Source: Actinomyces lilanjuaniae
GTDB lineage: Bacteria > Actinomycetota > Actinomycetes > Actinomycetales > Actinomycetaceae
Length of the DNA: 64,000 nt
Direction of reading: 5' to 3'
Assembly (NCBI RefSeq): GCF_003606385.1
Contig: NZ_CP032514.1
Span: forward strand, 1,674,001-1,738,000
Shown piece after piece: positions 27,365-38,624 of the stretch. Within the stretch, counting starts at the first letter, position 1; each line of letters opens with the position of its first letter. The notes beneath the pieces are model-generated. The model made no database searches. It was not told the origin of the DNA and saw only the letters and a list, made by a program, of their open reading frames with translations. The position numbers and the translations under genes were made by a program.

Positions 27365-27980
27365 TAGAGGTCATCGCCGCCTGGTCCGCACCCGCCGACC
27401 TGCGCAAGGCCGACAGAGCGTGTACCGACGCTAGGCCCATTTCCAGCGGGTACAGACACCACACCGCCTGGACACAGGCCATCATCGACGACGTCGCCGC
27501 CCAGGTCGAAGCCTACCCGGCCCCCTGGCCACCCGCGCCTGACACCAGGGGCAGGACCGCAGCCGTCTTCCTGGCCGAGACCCTCGGCAGAACCTTCCCC
27601 ACCGGCGCCACCTGGCCTGACTGCTCCAGGCTCACTCCCGTCACCCGGCGCTCCGACTCCTCCATACACGGTGCCTACGTCTCATACGCCGACAGCAAGC
27701 ACCCCAAGCGGGCAATGCTCCTCCCAGCCCTCGCCTCCCTCAGACCAGACCCCGCATCCCGCGCCTACCACGACCGCAAACGCCCCAGGGAAAACATCAC
27801 AACCAAGCCATACCCGCCCTCGCACACCGTCGTGTCCTCACCCTGCACGCGATGATCCGAGACAGATCCCTCCACGCCCCCCAACCAGCACACGACTTAC
27901 CCGCCTCCGCTTGACACACCACACAGGGACACCCCCGCACGACACGTACACAACTGACAGGAAAGTACAGTTAGGCTTGG
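27365..27980 (+). pseudogene. IS110-family transposase remnant with its right end
   Basis: The C-terminal domain of an IS110 transposase is readable: FPTGATWPDCSRLTPVTRRS, then SSIHGAYVSYADSKHPKRAM and SRAYHDRKRPRE, with RRVLTLHAMIRDRSLHAP in a shifted frame. The catalytic N-terminal part is absent. The 43-base element end at 27931-27973 follows the coding remnant. Confidence 0.7.
27931..27973 (+). repeat. IS110-end-like repeat, partner of 20001-20044
   Basis: Matches the minus strand at 20001-20044, with the same ACCCCCGCAC and ACACGTACACAAC blocks in the same order. It is the copy adjacent to a recognisable IS110 remnant. Confidence 0.6.
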
Positions 27981-27989
27981 GTCATCGGT

Positions 27990-28265
27990 GACGTGAACCT
28001 TGGCGGACCAGGCGCCTCAGCAGGCCCCAGAAACGTGGTCGGCCGACTCGTCTTCGGTCGTCTTGTTCCCGGCAGCGAACGCGTGTGTACGGCAGGCCGT
28101 GGAGCCCACCAACACTTGTCGGCTGGCCTTGCCTACGGCGTTGGCCTGAGCGACCAACTCCGCCTCGACTCGCTCCCACACCCCCTCCAGTTGCCAGGCG
28201 CGACACAGGTCGTAGCCCCTCCACCACTGCCCGTAGCACATTGGAGTGCTGGGTGTTTTTCGGCC
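27990..28265 (-). pseudogene. IS5-family transposase fragment (middle part)
   Basis: WRGYDLCRAWQLEGVWERVE and LVGSTACRTHAFAAG match the middle of IS5-type transposases, including the region of the first catalytic Asp (here DS replaced by GS). The N-terminal part of probably the same element is found at 29202-29290, on the other side of an IS3 remnant. Confidence 0.65.
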
Positions 28266-28289
28266 ACACCTTGTTGGGTGTACTTATGC

Positions 28290-29180
28290 TGCTCTATCTG
28301 CTGTCAGCAACTGGGTCCCGGTCCTCGTTTGGGGCCGGTGGCCTAGTGCTTGAGTGGAGGTGTACCTGGTTGTATCTCGGATCGATCCGCGAGGCAATGT
28401 TACTGACCGCCTTCTTCCTTGTCGAGTACACCATCTGGTGGACCTTCTCGTTCTTCAGCGTGGCGTTGAAGGACTCTGCCCACGCACCCGCCCAGTCACG
28501 CCCCGGTCCGAGCCGCCGAAAGACGGATACCACAGGCCTCCAGGTGAACCGGGAACTCCTGGGAGGTGTACTGGCCCCCGGTCAGAGTAGAAGATAGTGG
28601 TTCCTCTCTCGTAGGGGCAGCGTTCTGTCGCCATGTCCACGGCCTCGCGTACCAGGCTGGTACGCATGCGGTCGGCCATCGCGTAGCCCAGTCCCAGTAC
28701 CCCGACCTTGACACCCGGACCACCGGCACATCGACGACACCGGGCAGGTCCCTCCTCGCTGGGGATGAGGGACTACCTCTGTCCTGCTCCTGATCCCTCG
28801 CGAAGAAGGCTGCGACTTTTCTAGGAACTCGACCTCCATCCCGGCCTCACGCAGTTCGGCCCTAAGACGGCGTGTCTCAGCAACCTCCTCCGCCGCTCCC
28901 GCCTCGTCGCCTCTTGCCTGCTCCCTCCCTGTACCACGCGACCCAGCTGACCACCGTCTGCAGCGGGATGTCATAGGCACCTGCCACGGCGGCCACCGTG
29001 CGGTCCTTAACACGCGACCTCACGCACCACCTGGGCACTGCCCCCAGCAGCGTGCTCCTGGCATGGTCCCACCCCTCACCGCTCATAAAGAGCCGTGTTT
29101 TGATCCCAGTAGCCGAGCAAACACCACCCACCCCCACAGACACGTCTCCCCACATGCCCCGATCCTTACCCCGCCCCATC
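28290..29180 (-). pseudogene. IS3-family element remnant (orfA and orfB pieces)
   Basis: VKDRTVAAVAGAYDIPLQTV near 29000 is the orfA helix-turn-helix. RRLRAELREAGMEVEFLEKS is the coiled-coil leucine zipper of orfA. VSRSGYWDW begins orfB; IFYSDRG, YTSQEFPVHLEACGIRLSAA and NAWAESFNATLKNEKVHQMV are its catalytic DDE-region pieces. Frames change between them and the middle of orfB is deleted. The order on the minus strand is preserved. Confidence 0.75.
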
Positions 29181-29201
29181 AGCCAGGAACCGTAACGGGT
29201 A

Positions 29202-29290
29202 CTACCGAGCGCAGGGCACAGGCAACAACGGGAGAGAAGAGAGCGGCTCCCACTGAGCGTCGGTCAGGTCATAACGGACAAAGATGCCTG
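29202..29290 (-). pseudogene. IS5-family transposase fragment (N-terminus)
   Basis: MGTGIFVRYDLTDAQWEPLS is the start of an IS5-type transposase (consensus RYDLTDAQW). Together with 27990-28265 it indicates one IS5 copy split by the IS3 element. Confidence 0.6.
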
Positions 29291-29412
29291 TACCCATCAT
29301 CCGAAGCGTTTGGCGAGATCCTGTGTAATTTAGCAGCTGGCACTCCGAAAGCCTCGTCTGCCCTGTGCCACACCGACCACATCCCGACTCTCGCAACAGG
29401 CCCCATCCGTTC

Positions 29413-29940
29413 TCAGCAGTCTCCGGTCGGGCGGGGTGACGGCTCCTGTACAGCCTGCGGCCCCGCCCCCTCCGAGGCGTGTCCTCCGGGGAAGCCGAGG
29501 CAGCGCCAGGCCTCGTAGACGACGACGGCTGCGGAGTTGGCGAGGTTGAGCGAGCGGCTGCCAGCCACCATGGGGATGCGGATCCGGCCGGTGACCCGGG
29601 GGTGGCTCATGACCTCCTCAGGCAGTCCTGTCGGCTCCGGCCCCAGCAGCAGGGCGTCGTCGTCACGCCAGTCCACCTGGGTGTAGAGGCGGTCGCAGTG
29701 CGCGGTGAGGGCGAGGACCCGTCCGGGGACGTGCTCCAGGCACTCCTCCAGGGTCTGGTGCACCCGCGTCCTGGCCAGGTCGTGGTAGTCCAGCCCGGCA
29801 CGACGCAGCCTGGGCTCGTCCATGCTGAACAGCGGGTCCACCAGGTGGAGGGCAGCACCGGTGTTGGCGCTGAGCCTGATCGCCGCACCGGTGTTGCCGG
29901 GGATCCGCGGCTCGAAGAAGATCATGTGCAGCACGGGCAC
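29413..29940 (-). CDS. trmL: tRNA (cytidine(34)-2'-O)-methyltransferase
   Basis: A 175-residue SPOUT methyltransferase that 2'-O-methylates the wobble base of certain leucine tRNAs using S-adenosylmethionine. The family motifs are IFFEPRIPGNTGAAIRLSAN (motif 1), LLLGPEPTGLPEEVM (knot motif 2) and IPMVAGSRSLNLANSAAVVV (motif 3, SAM pocket). The length is normal for TrmL. It starts with GTG, 13 bases after the end of the upstream flavoprotein gene, so the two are probably co-transcribed. It marks the return to chromosomal housekeeping sequence after the IS remnants. Confidence 0.92.
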   Translation of the reverse strand: MPVLHMIFFEPRIPGNTGAAIRLSANTGAALHLVDPLFSMDEPRLRRAGLDYHDLARTRVHQTLEECLEHVPGRVLALTAHCDRLYTQVDWRDDDALLLGPEPTGLPEEVMSHPRVTGRIRIPMVAGSRSLNLANSAAVVVYEAWRCLGFPGGHASEGAGPQAVQEPSPRPTGDC

Positions 29941-29952
29941 ATCCTGCCACCC

Positions 29953-31497
29953 TCAGGACGGCGGCATGGCGTCCAGGACGATGTTGAGCCCCTCGCTCAT
30001 GGTGGGGTGGGTGATGACGGCGTCACGCAGCTGCTGCCAGGTCAGGCCGCCCAGCATGGCCATCTGGACGCTGGTGACCACCTCGCTGGCCTCGGCCCCG
30101 ATGACGGCGGCCCCCAGGATGAGGTCGGTCTCAGCGTCCACGACCACCTTGTAGAAGCCCTCGGCGTGTCCCAGGGTCCTGGCACGCGGCACGGCTGCCG
30201 TGGGGCTCTTGGCGACCCGCACCGTGTAGCCGGCTGCGCGCGCCTCCTCCTCGCCCATGCCGACGTGCCCAAGCTCGGGCGTGGTGAACACGGCCCAGGG
30301 GATGAGCCGCCCGGCGGTGGAGGCCTCCTTACCTGCCAGCAGGTCGCGCAGGACGCGGAAGTCGTTCCAGGAGGCGTGGGTGAACTGGGGGGTCCCGGCC
30401 ACGTCGCCGGCGGCGTAGACGCCCTCGGCGCTGGTGCGCAGGTGGTCGTCGACGACGACGAACCCGCACTGGTCCACCTCCACGCCAGCGGCTTCCAGGC
30501 CCAGGCCCTGTGTGACAGGGGTACGCCCCAGGGCCACGAGCAGGTGGGAGCCGCTCACCTCGCGCCCGTCCTCGGTGGTGACCACGACCCCCTGCGGGGA
30601 GGGGGTTACGCGGCAGGCGCGGGCGCCGGTGCGGACCGTGACGCCCAGGGCCTCCAGGCCTGCGGTGACCTCGGCGGCCACGTCGGCGTCCTCGCGGTCC
30701 AGGACGTGCTCACCAGCGTGCACCACGGTCACGGGCACCCCCAGCATCCCCATGAGGGAGGCCATCTCCGTGCCGATCACGCCCCCGCCCAGGACCACCA
30801 GGTGCTCGGGCAGCTCGGGCAGGGTGAGCAGGTCCTCGCTGGTCCAGTACGGCACGTCACCCAGCCCCTGGATAGCCGGGACCGACGGCGTGGTACCGGT
30901 GTTGAGAAGAACTGTCCTACCACGTACACGGCGGGTACCGCCCTCGGCCAGGAAGATATCCACGGTGCGCTCAGCGACGAACCGGGCCGTGCCCAGGCAG
31001 AAGTCCATGCCGGAGGCCGGAAACATGGTCTCGTGGGCGGCGACCATGCCGCCGACCACCGCCTCCTTGCGCGACCGCAGGGCCGCCAGGTCGACACGGG
31101 CCTGGGACAGGGGGGTGGCCGCAGCCTGGTCTGCCCCGTCTGCGTCGTCGCCACCGCTGGCTGTGCTGACCTCGGTGGAGCCCTCAGCGCCCGGGAGGGC
31201 GGAGCCGCCAGTCAGAACCACGCCGTGGGCACGGGCGCCCTGGACGTCACGGAGGACCCGGGCGGAGGAGATGAGGGTCTTAGTGGGGATGCAGGCGACG
31301 TTGATGCAGGTCCCGCCGATCTTGTCCCGCTCGACCATGACGACGCTGTCACCGGCTCTGGCCCGGGCCATCGCCAGGGACTTGCCAGCCTTGCCTCCTC
31401 CGACGACGAGGAGGTCGACCTCCTCAGTACCAGCACTCTTCCCAGTGCTGCTGGTGCGCTCAGGGCCGGGACAGGCAGGCTGGTTGTGCTGCGGCAT
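29953..31497 (-). CDS. Class I pyridine nucleotide-disulfide oxidoreductase (dihydrolipoamide dehydrogenase-like)
   Basis: A 514-residue FAD flavoprotein. VVGGGKAGKSLAMARA binds FAD. GGTCINVACIPTKTLI holds the redox-active CxxxxC pair. VVLGGGVIGTEMASLMGMLG binds NAD(P)H, and YAAGDVAGTPQFTHASWNDF is the second FAD motif. ITHPTMSEG carries the His-Glu pair of class I enzymes. A hydrophilic insert of about 40 residues (near residue 105) is unusual. No lipoyl-enzyme genes are near, so it may be a mycothione reductase or mercuric-reductase-like relative rather than true Lpd. Confidence 0.85.
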   Translation of the reverse strand: MPQHNQPACPGPERTSSTGKSAGTEEVDLLVVGGGKAGKSLAMARARAGDSVVMVERDKIGGTCINVACIPTKTLISSARVLRDVQGARAHGVVLTGGSALPGAEGSTEVSTASGGDDADGADQAAATPLSQARVDLAALRSRKEAVVGGMVAAHETMFPASGMDFCLGTARFVAERTVDIFLAEGGTRRVRGRTVLLNTGTTPSVPAIQGLGDVPYWTSEDLLTLPELPEHLVVLGGGVIGTEMASLMGMLGVPVTVVHAGEHVLDREDADVAAEVTAGLEALGVTVRTGARACRVTPSPQGVVVTTEDGREVSGSHLLVALGRTPVTQGLGLEAAGVEVDQCGFVVVDDHLRTSAEGVYAAGDVAGTPQFTHASWNDFRVLRDLLAGKEASTAGRLIPWAVFTTPELGHVGMGEEEARAAGYTVRVAKSPTAAVPRARTLGHAEGFYKVVVDAETDLILGAAVIGAEASEVVTSVQMAMLGGLTWQQLRDAVITHPTMSEGLNIVLDAMPPS

Positions 31498-31813
31498 GAG
31501 GTCTCTCCTCTGGTCGTGCGGTCGCGCTCATCGCGGTGCGTCGGTGATGCTGCCGTCACAGGCGCGAGGCGCCGGACGTGCGCTAGGCCGAACGTCCCGA
31601 GCCGCCGCCCTATTCCGGAACGAACGGCAGGAAAACCGCAGGAAGAGAACTGGAGCGACCTGGGCACCACGGGCTAGGGTACGGACCACCTCGGCAGGCC
31701 CGGCAGATCCCGTCACGGCGAGGTACCAGGAGGGGAACCGGTGGGCCCAGGTAGTGCTGGACTCGGCCAACGGGGTACCAGGAGCACAGCAGGACACGAC
31801 AGGACAGGGAACT
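31498..31813. other. Divergent intergenic region
   Basis: 316 bases between the flavoprotein gene (minus) and the YbaK-type gene (plus). It should contain both promoters. I see no convincing -35/-10 pair, RNA gene or small gene. Confidence 0.4.
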
Positions 31814-32428
31814 ATGACCCACAGCAGTGACCCGCCCAGCAACCGGACCACTGACCGCTTGCGCGACCCCGAGGAGGTCTTTGCCGCGGACCCCGGGTGG
31901 CTCAGCGCCCTGGAGCGCACCGACCTGCTGGCGGGCCCGGTGGCGGCCGCGCTGCGCGAGCTGCCCCAGGTCGAGCTGGCCCACCAGGCCCGGGTGGTCC
32001 CGATCGACCCGGCCTTCTCCGACACTGACGCCCTCAACGCCCGGTACCACCTGGACCCGCGCGCTACCGGGAACTGCGTCCTCGTATCGGGCAAGCGGCA
32101 GGGCGAGGAGAGGTTCGCAGCCTGCGTGGTACGTGCGACCGACCTTGCCGACGTCAACCACGTGGTCAAGAGGCGTCTGGACGTGCGCAAGGCCTCCTTC
32201 CTGCCCGTGGAGAGGGCGACGGACCTGTCCGGCATGGCCTACGGCGGAATCACACCGGTGGGCCTGCCCGGGCAGTGGAGGCTGCTCATCGACGCCGCCG
32301 TCGCCGCCCGCCCCAGCGTCCTCATCGGCTCGGGCCTGCGCGGCTCCAAGCTGCTGGTCCCAGGCCAGCTGCTCGCCGCCCTGCCAGGCGCCGAGGTGGT
32401 CGAGGGCCTGGGCGTACCCACCACCTGA
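31814..32428 (+). CDS. YbaK/EbsC-type aminoacyl-tRNA deacylase
   Basis: A 204-residue protein of the family that hydrolyses mischarged tRNAs in trans. The conserved core is visible: NCVLVSGKRQGEERFAACVV with the catalytic-type Lys context, VVKRRLDVRKASFLPVERA, TDLSGMAYGGITPVGLP (substrate loop with GGITPVG) and VLIGSGLRGSKLLVPGQLL. ATG 31814 follows GACAGGGAACT, a weak ribosome site. The N-terminal 50 residues precede the domain proper. Confidence 0.85.
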   Translation: MTHSSDPPSNRTTDRLRDPEEVFAADPGWLSALERTDLLAGPVAAALRELPQVELAHQARVVPIDPAFSDTDALNARYHLDPRATGNCVLVSGKRQGEERFAACVVRATDLADVNHVVKRRLDVRKASFLPVERATDLSGMAYGGITPVGLPGQWRLLIDAAVAARPSVLIGSGLRGSKLLVPGQLLAALPGAEVVEGLGVPTT

Positions 32429-33082
32429 GCACCATCCAACCCATCCCCTGCCTACGCCGCTCCTCCCGCCGCGCAGCCACCTCCGCCGTCAACCGCACAG
32501 CCAGCCAGTTGCTCGGCTACGGCCTACGGGCGCGGAATTGCGGAGCAGGCGCCAGAAGCAGCAGGCGCTGGCAGCCTGAGGCATATACCCGTTTGCACCG
32601 TGTCAGGTAGGGTGGAACAGCACGATCCTGGCTAGTGCAGTTAACGCTTGTGTGGAGATAGTCCCGCTGGGACGGAACAGTGTGAGCTGATGTCATCTGC
32701 CCAGGTTGAGGTGGGATGGCACGGCTCCCGTCCTTGCGGACGCTTGCCAACTTGGCGTGAGTCGTACCCGTCCTCCTCGCGCAACTCTCGCCGAGGTGGA
32801 ACTCCTACAACAGATACCCCGCCTCACGCAGGACAATGTGATATATCGCATAAAGCGAGCATCCCAAGGCTGGTATGGAGAGAACCTCGCCCACCGCGCG
32901 GTCGCAATCGCGCACCCACGCCAGAGGCACAACCACCCACGCTAGAAGCATGCCGCGGCAGGGTCCGCAGGACCGGGTAGACACTGGCGAGGTGCTGTCC
33001 GGCCAGCAGCTCTTGACTCATGTCGCGCACCGCCCCACTGGGACAAGCGCCGCCTCTCACCAGGAGCAGTCTCCTAGCCGTC
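32429..33082. other. Intergenic region, no supported gene
   Basis: 654 bases without a recognisable gene. A TTG at 32706 opens 79 plus-strand codons, including VELLQQIPRLTQDNVIYRIK, which looks somewhat protein-like but has no start signal or family match I know. It may be another decayed mobile gene. Confidence 0.4.
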
Positions 33083-33646
33083 CTACCAGGAAAGGTCTCT
33101 GCGGGCTCCCCTGGGCCTCACGAACAGGTCGGTGGCTGGGAGGTTGAGGTACCAGGCGACCTGGCCCACCTCACCGACACGCCAGTCAACCTTTCCGGTG
33201 AACCTCAGCGACACCGCCGAGCGGGACATCCCCAGGAATCGGGCCAGCTCCGCCTGAGTGACACCCACCCGGGCCGCCTCCAGGCGGATGTTCCCGGCCA
33301 CCACCTGCGACAGGCCCGACTCTGTGCCCGTTCCCCTGCCCGCACGACGCCGCCTACCTCGCGCCCACGGAGCCTCGAGCGCCCGCGCCATCCCTGTCTC
33401 TTCAGCATCTTGCCCGCCCTCGACGCCTTCAGGAGGCTCAATGCCCCCGAGAGACTCAGCGCCCCCGGGAAACCTAGAGTCCCCGGGAGACTGGGTCCCC
33501 CACCTCCGGACCGCGAGCTCCGGCCCACCGGGGACATCCTGCTCCGGGGCAGGGACCATACTGTCCTCACCCCACGGTTCCGTCCCTCCCGAGTCGTCCA
33601 CGTCACCGTCCGGGGTGAACCCCGTGACGGCCCACAGATCGGTCAC
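33083..33646 (-). CDS. XRE-type helix-turn-helix regulator
   Basis: A 187-residue DNA-binding protein. The HTH is C-terminal: VTQAELARFLGMSRSAVSLR at about residues 135-154, followed by WRVGEVGQVAWYLNLPATDL, as in SinR/Cro-like repressors. The first 120 residues are Gly/Pro/Glu-rich and probably disordered. GTG 33646 is chosen because GGGAGG stands 6 bases before it; 120 bases of open frame upstream lack such a signal. The target is unknown. Confidence 0.75.
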   Translation of the reverse strand: MTDLWAVTGFTPDGDVDDSGGTEPWGEDSMVPAPEQDVPGGPELAVRRWGTQSPGDSRFPGGAESLGGIEPPEGVEGGQDAEETGMARALEAPWARGRRRRAGRGTGTESGLSQVVAGNIRLEAARVGVTQAELARFLGMSRSAVSLRFTGKVDWRVGEVGQVAWYLNLPATDLFVRPRGARRDLSW

Positions 33647-33929
33647 TGCCCGCCTCCCTCGCAAACGAGACTGCCAGCGCGCCGACCACGCCGACGTGCC
33701 GCCTGCCCGCCATCGTGACGTGCCGACCCTCACGTCGCCACGAGCCTGCGGGCAGCAGGTGGACAACCGCAGACAACCCCGTCACAACTTCCACCTGTGG
33801 AGCCCGGGCTCCCACCGGCACCCAGCAGTCGCCGAACGAGCACGGTCAGCCTCTGGCAGCGTCCCGGCAGGGGGACGAGAACGCAGCGTTGCCCCTGCTA
33901 CCTGGGGCGCTGCCCACCGGAGCCGCCCG

Positions 33930-36600
<2,671 letters not shown>

Positions 36601-36991
36601 GGTACTGCTCCTATCGTGAGGGTCCGCACCACCACGGACAGCCCACGGACAGTGGGACGGGCAGGTGGGAGAGACGGACAGACAAGACTGCTAGGGGCAG
36701 ACGGTACCGAAGGTCGTGTCACCTGCTGTCAACGGGCACGGCCGCCACCACTGTCTCACCGTCGACGCACCGCCGTCGCACCGATATCGCAGCGAACACC
36801 GTAGCGCCGTCGCGGTGGCGTCGTTGCTGTCACAGTTCCTTCACCGCCCCGGCCCGACAGAACAGCCACCACCCATTTACGTCACGCCAGTCGTACGCAA
36901 CACGAGCAAGATGAGTTTCAGGGCCAGGATCTGGCACGCGGAACAGGCACCAGGGCAGTCGTGCGACCTGCTCCCGCCAGCTCGGCCGGGC
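36601..36991. other. Intergenic region upstream of aconitase
   Basis: 391 bases between the acnA start and the end of the RNA methyltransferase gene. It must carry the acnA promoter. I see no RNA gene, repeat or small coding region. Confidence 0.4.
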
Positions 36992-38554
36992 TCAGTTCCG
37001 AACCAGCACTGCCACGGCCTCAAGGTGGTGGGTGTGGGGAAACGCGTCCAGCGCACTCAGTGCCTCCAGCCGGTAGCCGGACCTGAGAAAGACCGCCAGG
37101 TCACGGGCCAGGGCTGCCGGGTCGCAGGCCACCAGCACGACGCGCCCGGCCCCCGTCCGGGCAACCGCCTGGACCACCTGGCGACCGGCGCCCTGCCGTG
37201 GAGGGTCCAGGACGACGACGTCAGGCCCGCCGCCGTCGAAGGCGCTCCCCGCCGCTGACACTGTCCGAGGCGTCACCCTGCCTGCGGCCACCTGGGTCCA
37301 GCGGCAGCCGCGCAGGTTGCGGCGCGCGTCCCTGACGGCCTGGGCGTCCCCCTCCAGGGAACGGACCTGGCCGGAGGAGCCGACAAGCATCGCCAGGGGG
37401 AGCGTGAGCAGGCCCGAGCCCGAGTAGAGCTCCAGGACCCGCTGCCCGTGGGCAGGCCCCGGGTCCAGCGGCGTGCGGGTGTGGTCCCCGGGACTCGCGC
37501 CCCCAGGAGACCCGCCCAGGGCCGCGCGCACCACCCGGTCCACCAGCACCGTGGGTGCATCTACGTGTACCTGCCAGAAGCACCCGGGGTGCAGCAGGTA
37601 GCGCAGCTCCCCCAGCCCCAGGCCGGTGGCGTCGACAACCTCCTCCACGCGTGGCCTGTCTGCAGGACGTGCCGCTGCCGTGAGCACCTGGCCGTCCAGG
37701 AGGACAATGGGCTCGCCCCGGCTCGGGGACACAGCCCTGATGCGCCCACCTGGCCGGTAGCGACTGCGCCAGCGTGGCTCCTCCAGCAGGCCCAGCTCCT
37801 GGATGCGGGCGACCGCCAGGGGCAGGGACCTGAGGGGAAGGACTCTGTGGGAGCGGAAGGCGTGCATCCCGACCTGGCCCTCCTCGCCCACCTCCAGGGT
37901 GATCCGGGTCCGGGTACCTGTGCCCTGCACGGACACCTCCCGGGACGAGTCCGCACCCTGGTACACCTGTGTCGGCAGCGCCTCCACGGCGACGCCCCCG
38001 GGAGCGGCAGCACCGGGCAGCGCAGCCACCGCCTGGGCCACCTGCGGCCCGCCGACGCGCCGCAGGCAGTCAGCCAGCACCCACTGCTTCCACACGCGCT
38101 GGGCGGGCAGGCAGACGTGGGCCAGCTCGCCCCCACCGACCCCGAAGGGACCGGCCTCGGGCCACACCGAGCTCACCCGGTCCGGTGAGGGCTCGAGGAC
38201 CTCCACGACCTCGGCTCTCCAGGCCCTTGACGTCCGCTGGGTCACCCGGGCGCGAACCGTCTCCCCTGGCAAGGTGTGGCGGACAAACACCACCCGGCCC
38301 GAGGGGTCGTCCACGGGACGGGCCACGCAGTGACCCCCGTGGGCAGGGGCCGTGACCCTGAGGAGCAGGTCCTCCCCCTCCTGGTCTCCCGGCCCCGACT
38401 GTCCCGGCTTCCCGGTCCCGCTCGGCCACCCCCTCCCGGCAGGCTCAGGGAGACGGACCACCCCGGAGCCTCCAGGACGTCCACGGCGGCCACGACCCTC
38501 GGGTCGAGGGCGGCCGGACGCAGAGGATGCAGAAGGGGTACGGCGGGGGGTCAC
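36992..38554 (-). CDS. TRAM-domain 23S rRNA/tRNA uracil-C5 methyltransferase (RlmD/TrmA-like)
   Basis: A 520-residue SAM-dependent RNA methyltransferase. Residues about 45-125 form the TRAM RNA-binding domain (GGHCVARPVDDPSGRVVFVR, LPGETVRARV). The catalytic half has HPGCFWQVHVDAP, motif I VLELYSGSGLLTLPLAM, VVLDPPRQGAGRQVVQ (motif IV) and VLVACDPAALARDL with the nucleophilic Cys. GTG 38554 has GGAG six bases upstream; an earlier frame to 38800 lacks a site. The CxxC/Fe-S cysteines of RlmD are not evident. It lies downstream of the APC transporter on the same strand. Confidence 0.85.
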   Translation of the reverse strand: MTPRRTPSASSASGRPRPEGRGRRGRPGGSGVVRLPEPAGRGWPSGTGKPGQSGPGDQEGEDLLLRVTAPAHGGHCVARPVDDPSGRVVFVRHTLPGETVRARVTQRTSRAWRAEVVEVLEPSPDRVSSVWPEAGPFGVGGGELAHVCLPAQRVWKQWVLADCLRRVGGPQVAQAVAALPGAAAPGGVAVEALPTQVYQGADSSREVSVQGTGTRTRITLEVGEEGQVGMHAFRSHRVLPLRSLPLAVARIQELGLLEEPRWRSRYRPGGRIRAVSPSRGEPIVLLDGQVLTAAARPADRPRVEEVVDATGLGLGELRYLLHPGCFWQVHVDAPTVLVDRVVRAALGGSPGGASPGDHTRTPLDPGPAHGQRVLELYSGSGLLTLPLAMLVGSSGQVRSLEGDAQAVRDARRNLRGCRWTQVAAGRVTPRTVSAAGSAFDGGGPDVVVLDPPRQGAGRQVVQAVARTGAGRVVLVACDPAALARDLAVFLRSGYRLEALSALDAFPHTHHLEAVAVLVRN

Positions 38555-38624
38555 GTGGTGCTCCTGGTAGTCCTGGCAGTTCCTGACAGTCAGTAGGGTA
38601 CGCAGGGCCGCCACGGTCACGGGC

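Noticed and set aside
29479..31677. Long plus-strand frame (732 codons) across trmL and the flavoprotein
   Set aside because: It is antisense to two clear enzymes with complete motif sets; such frames are common at this GC content.
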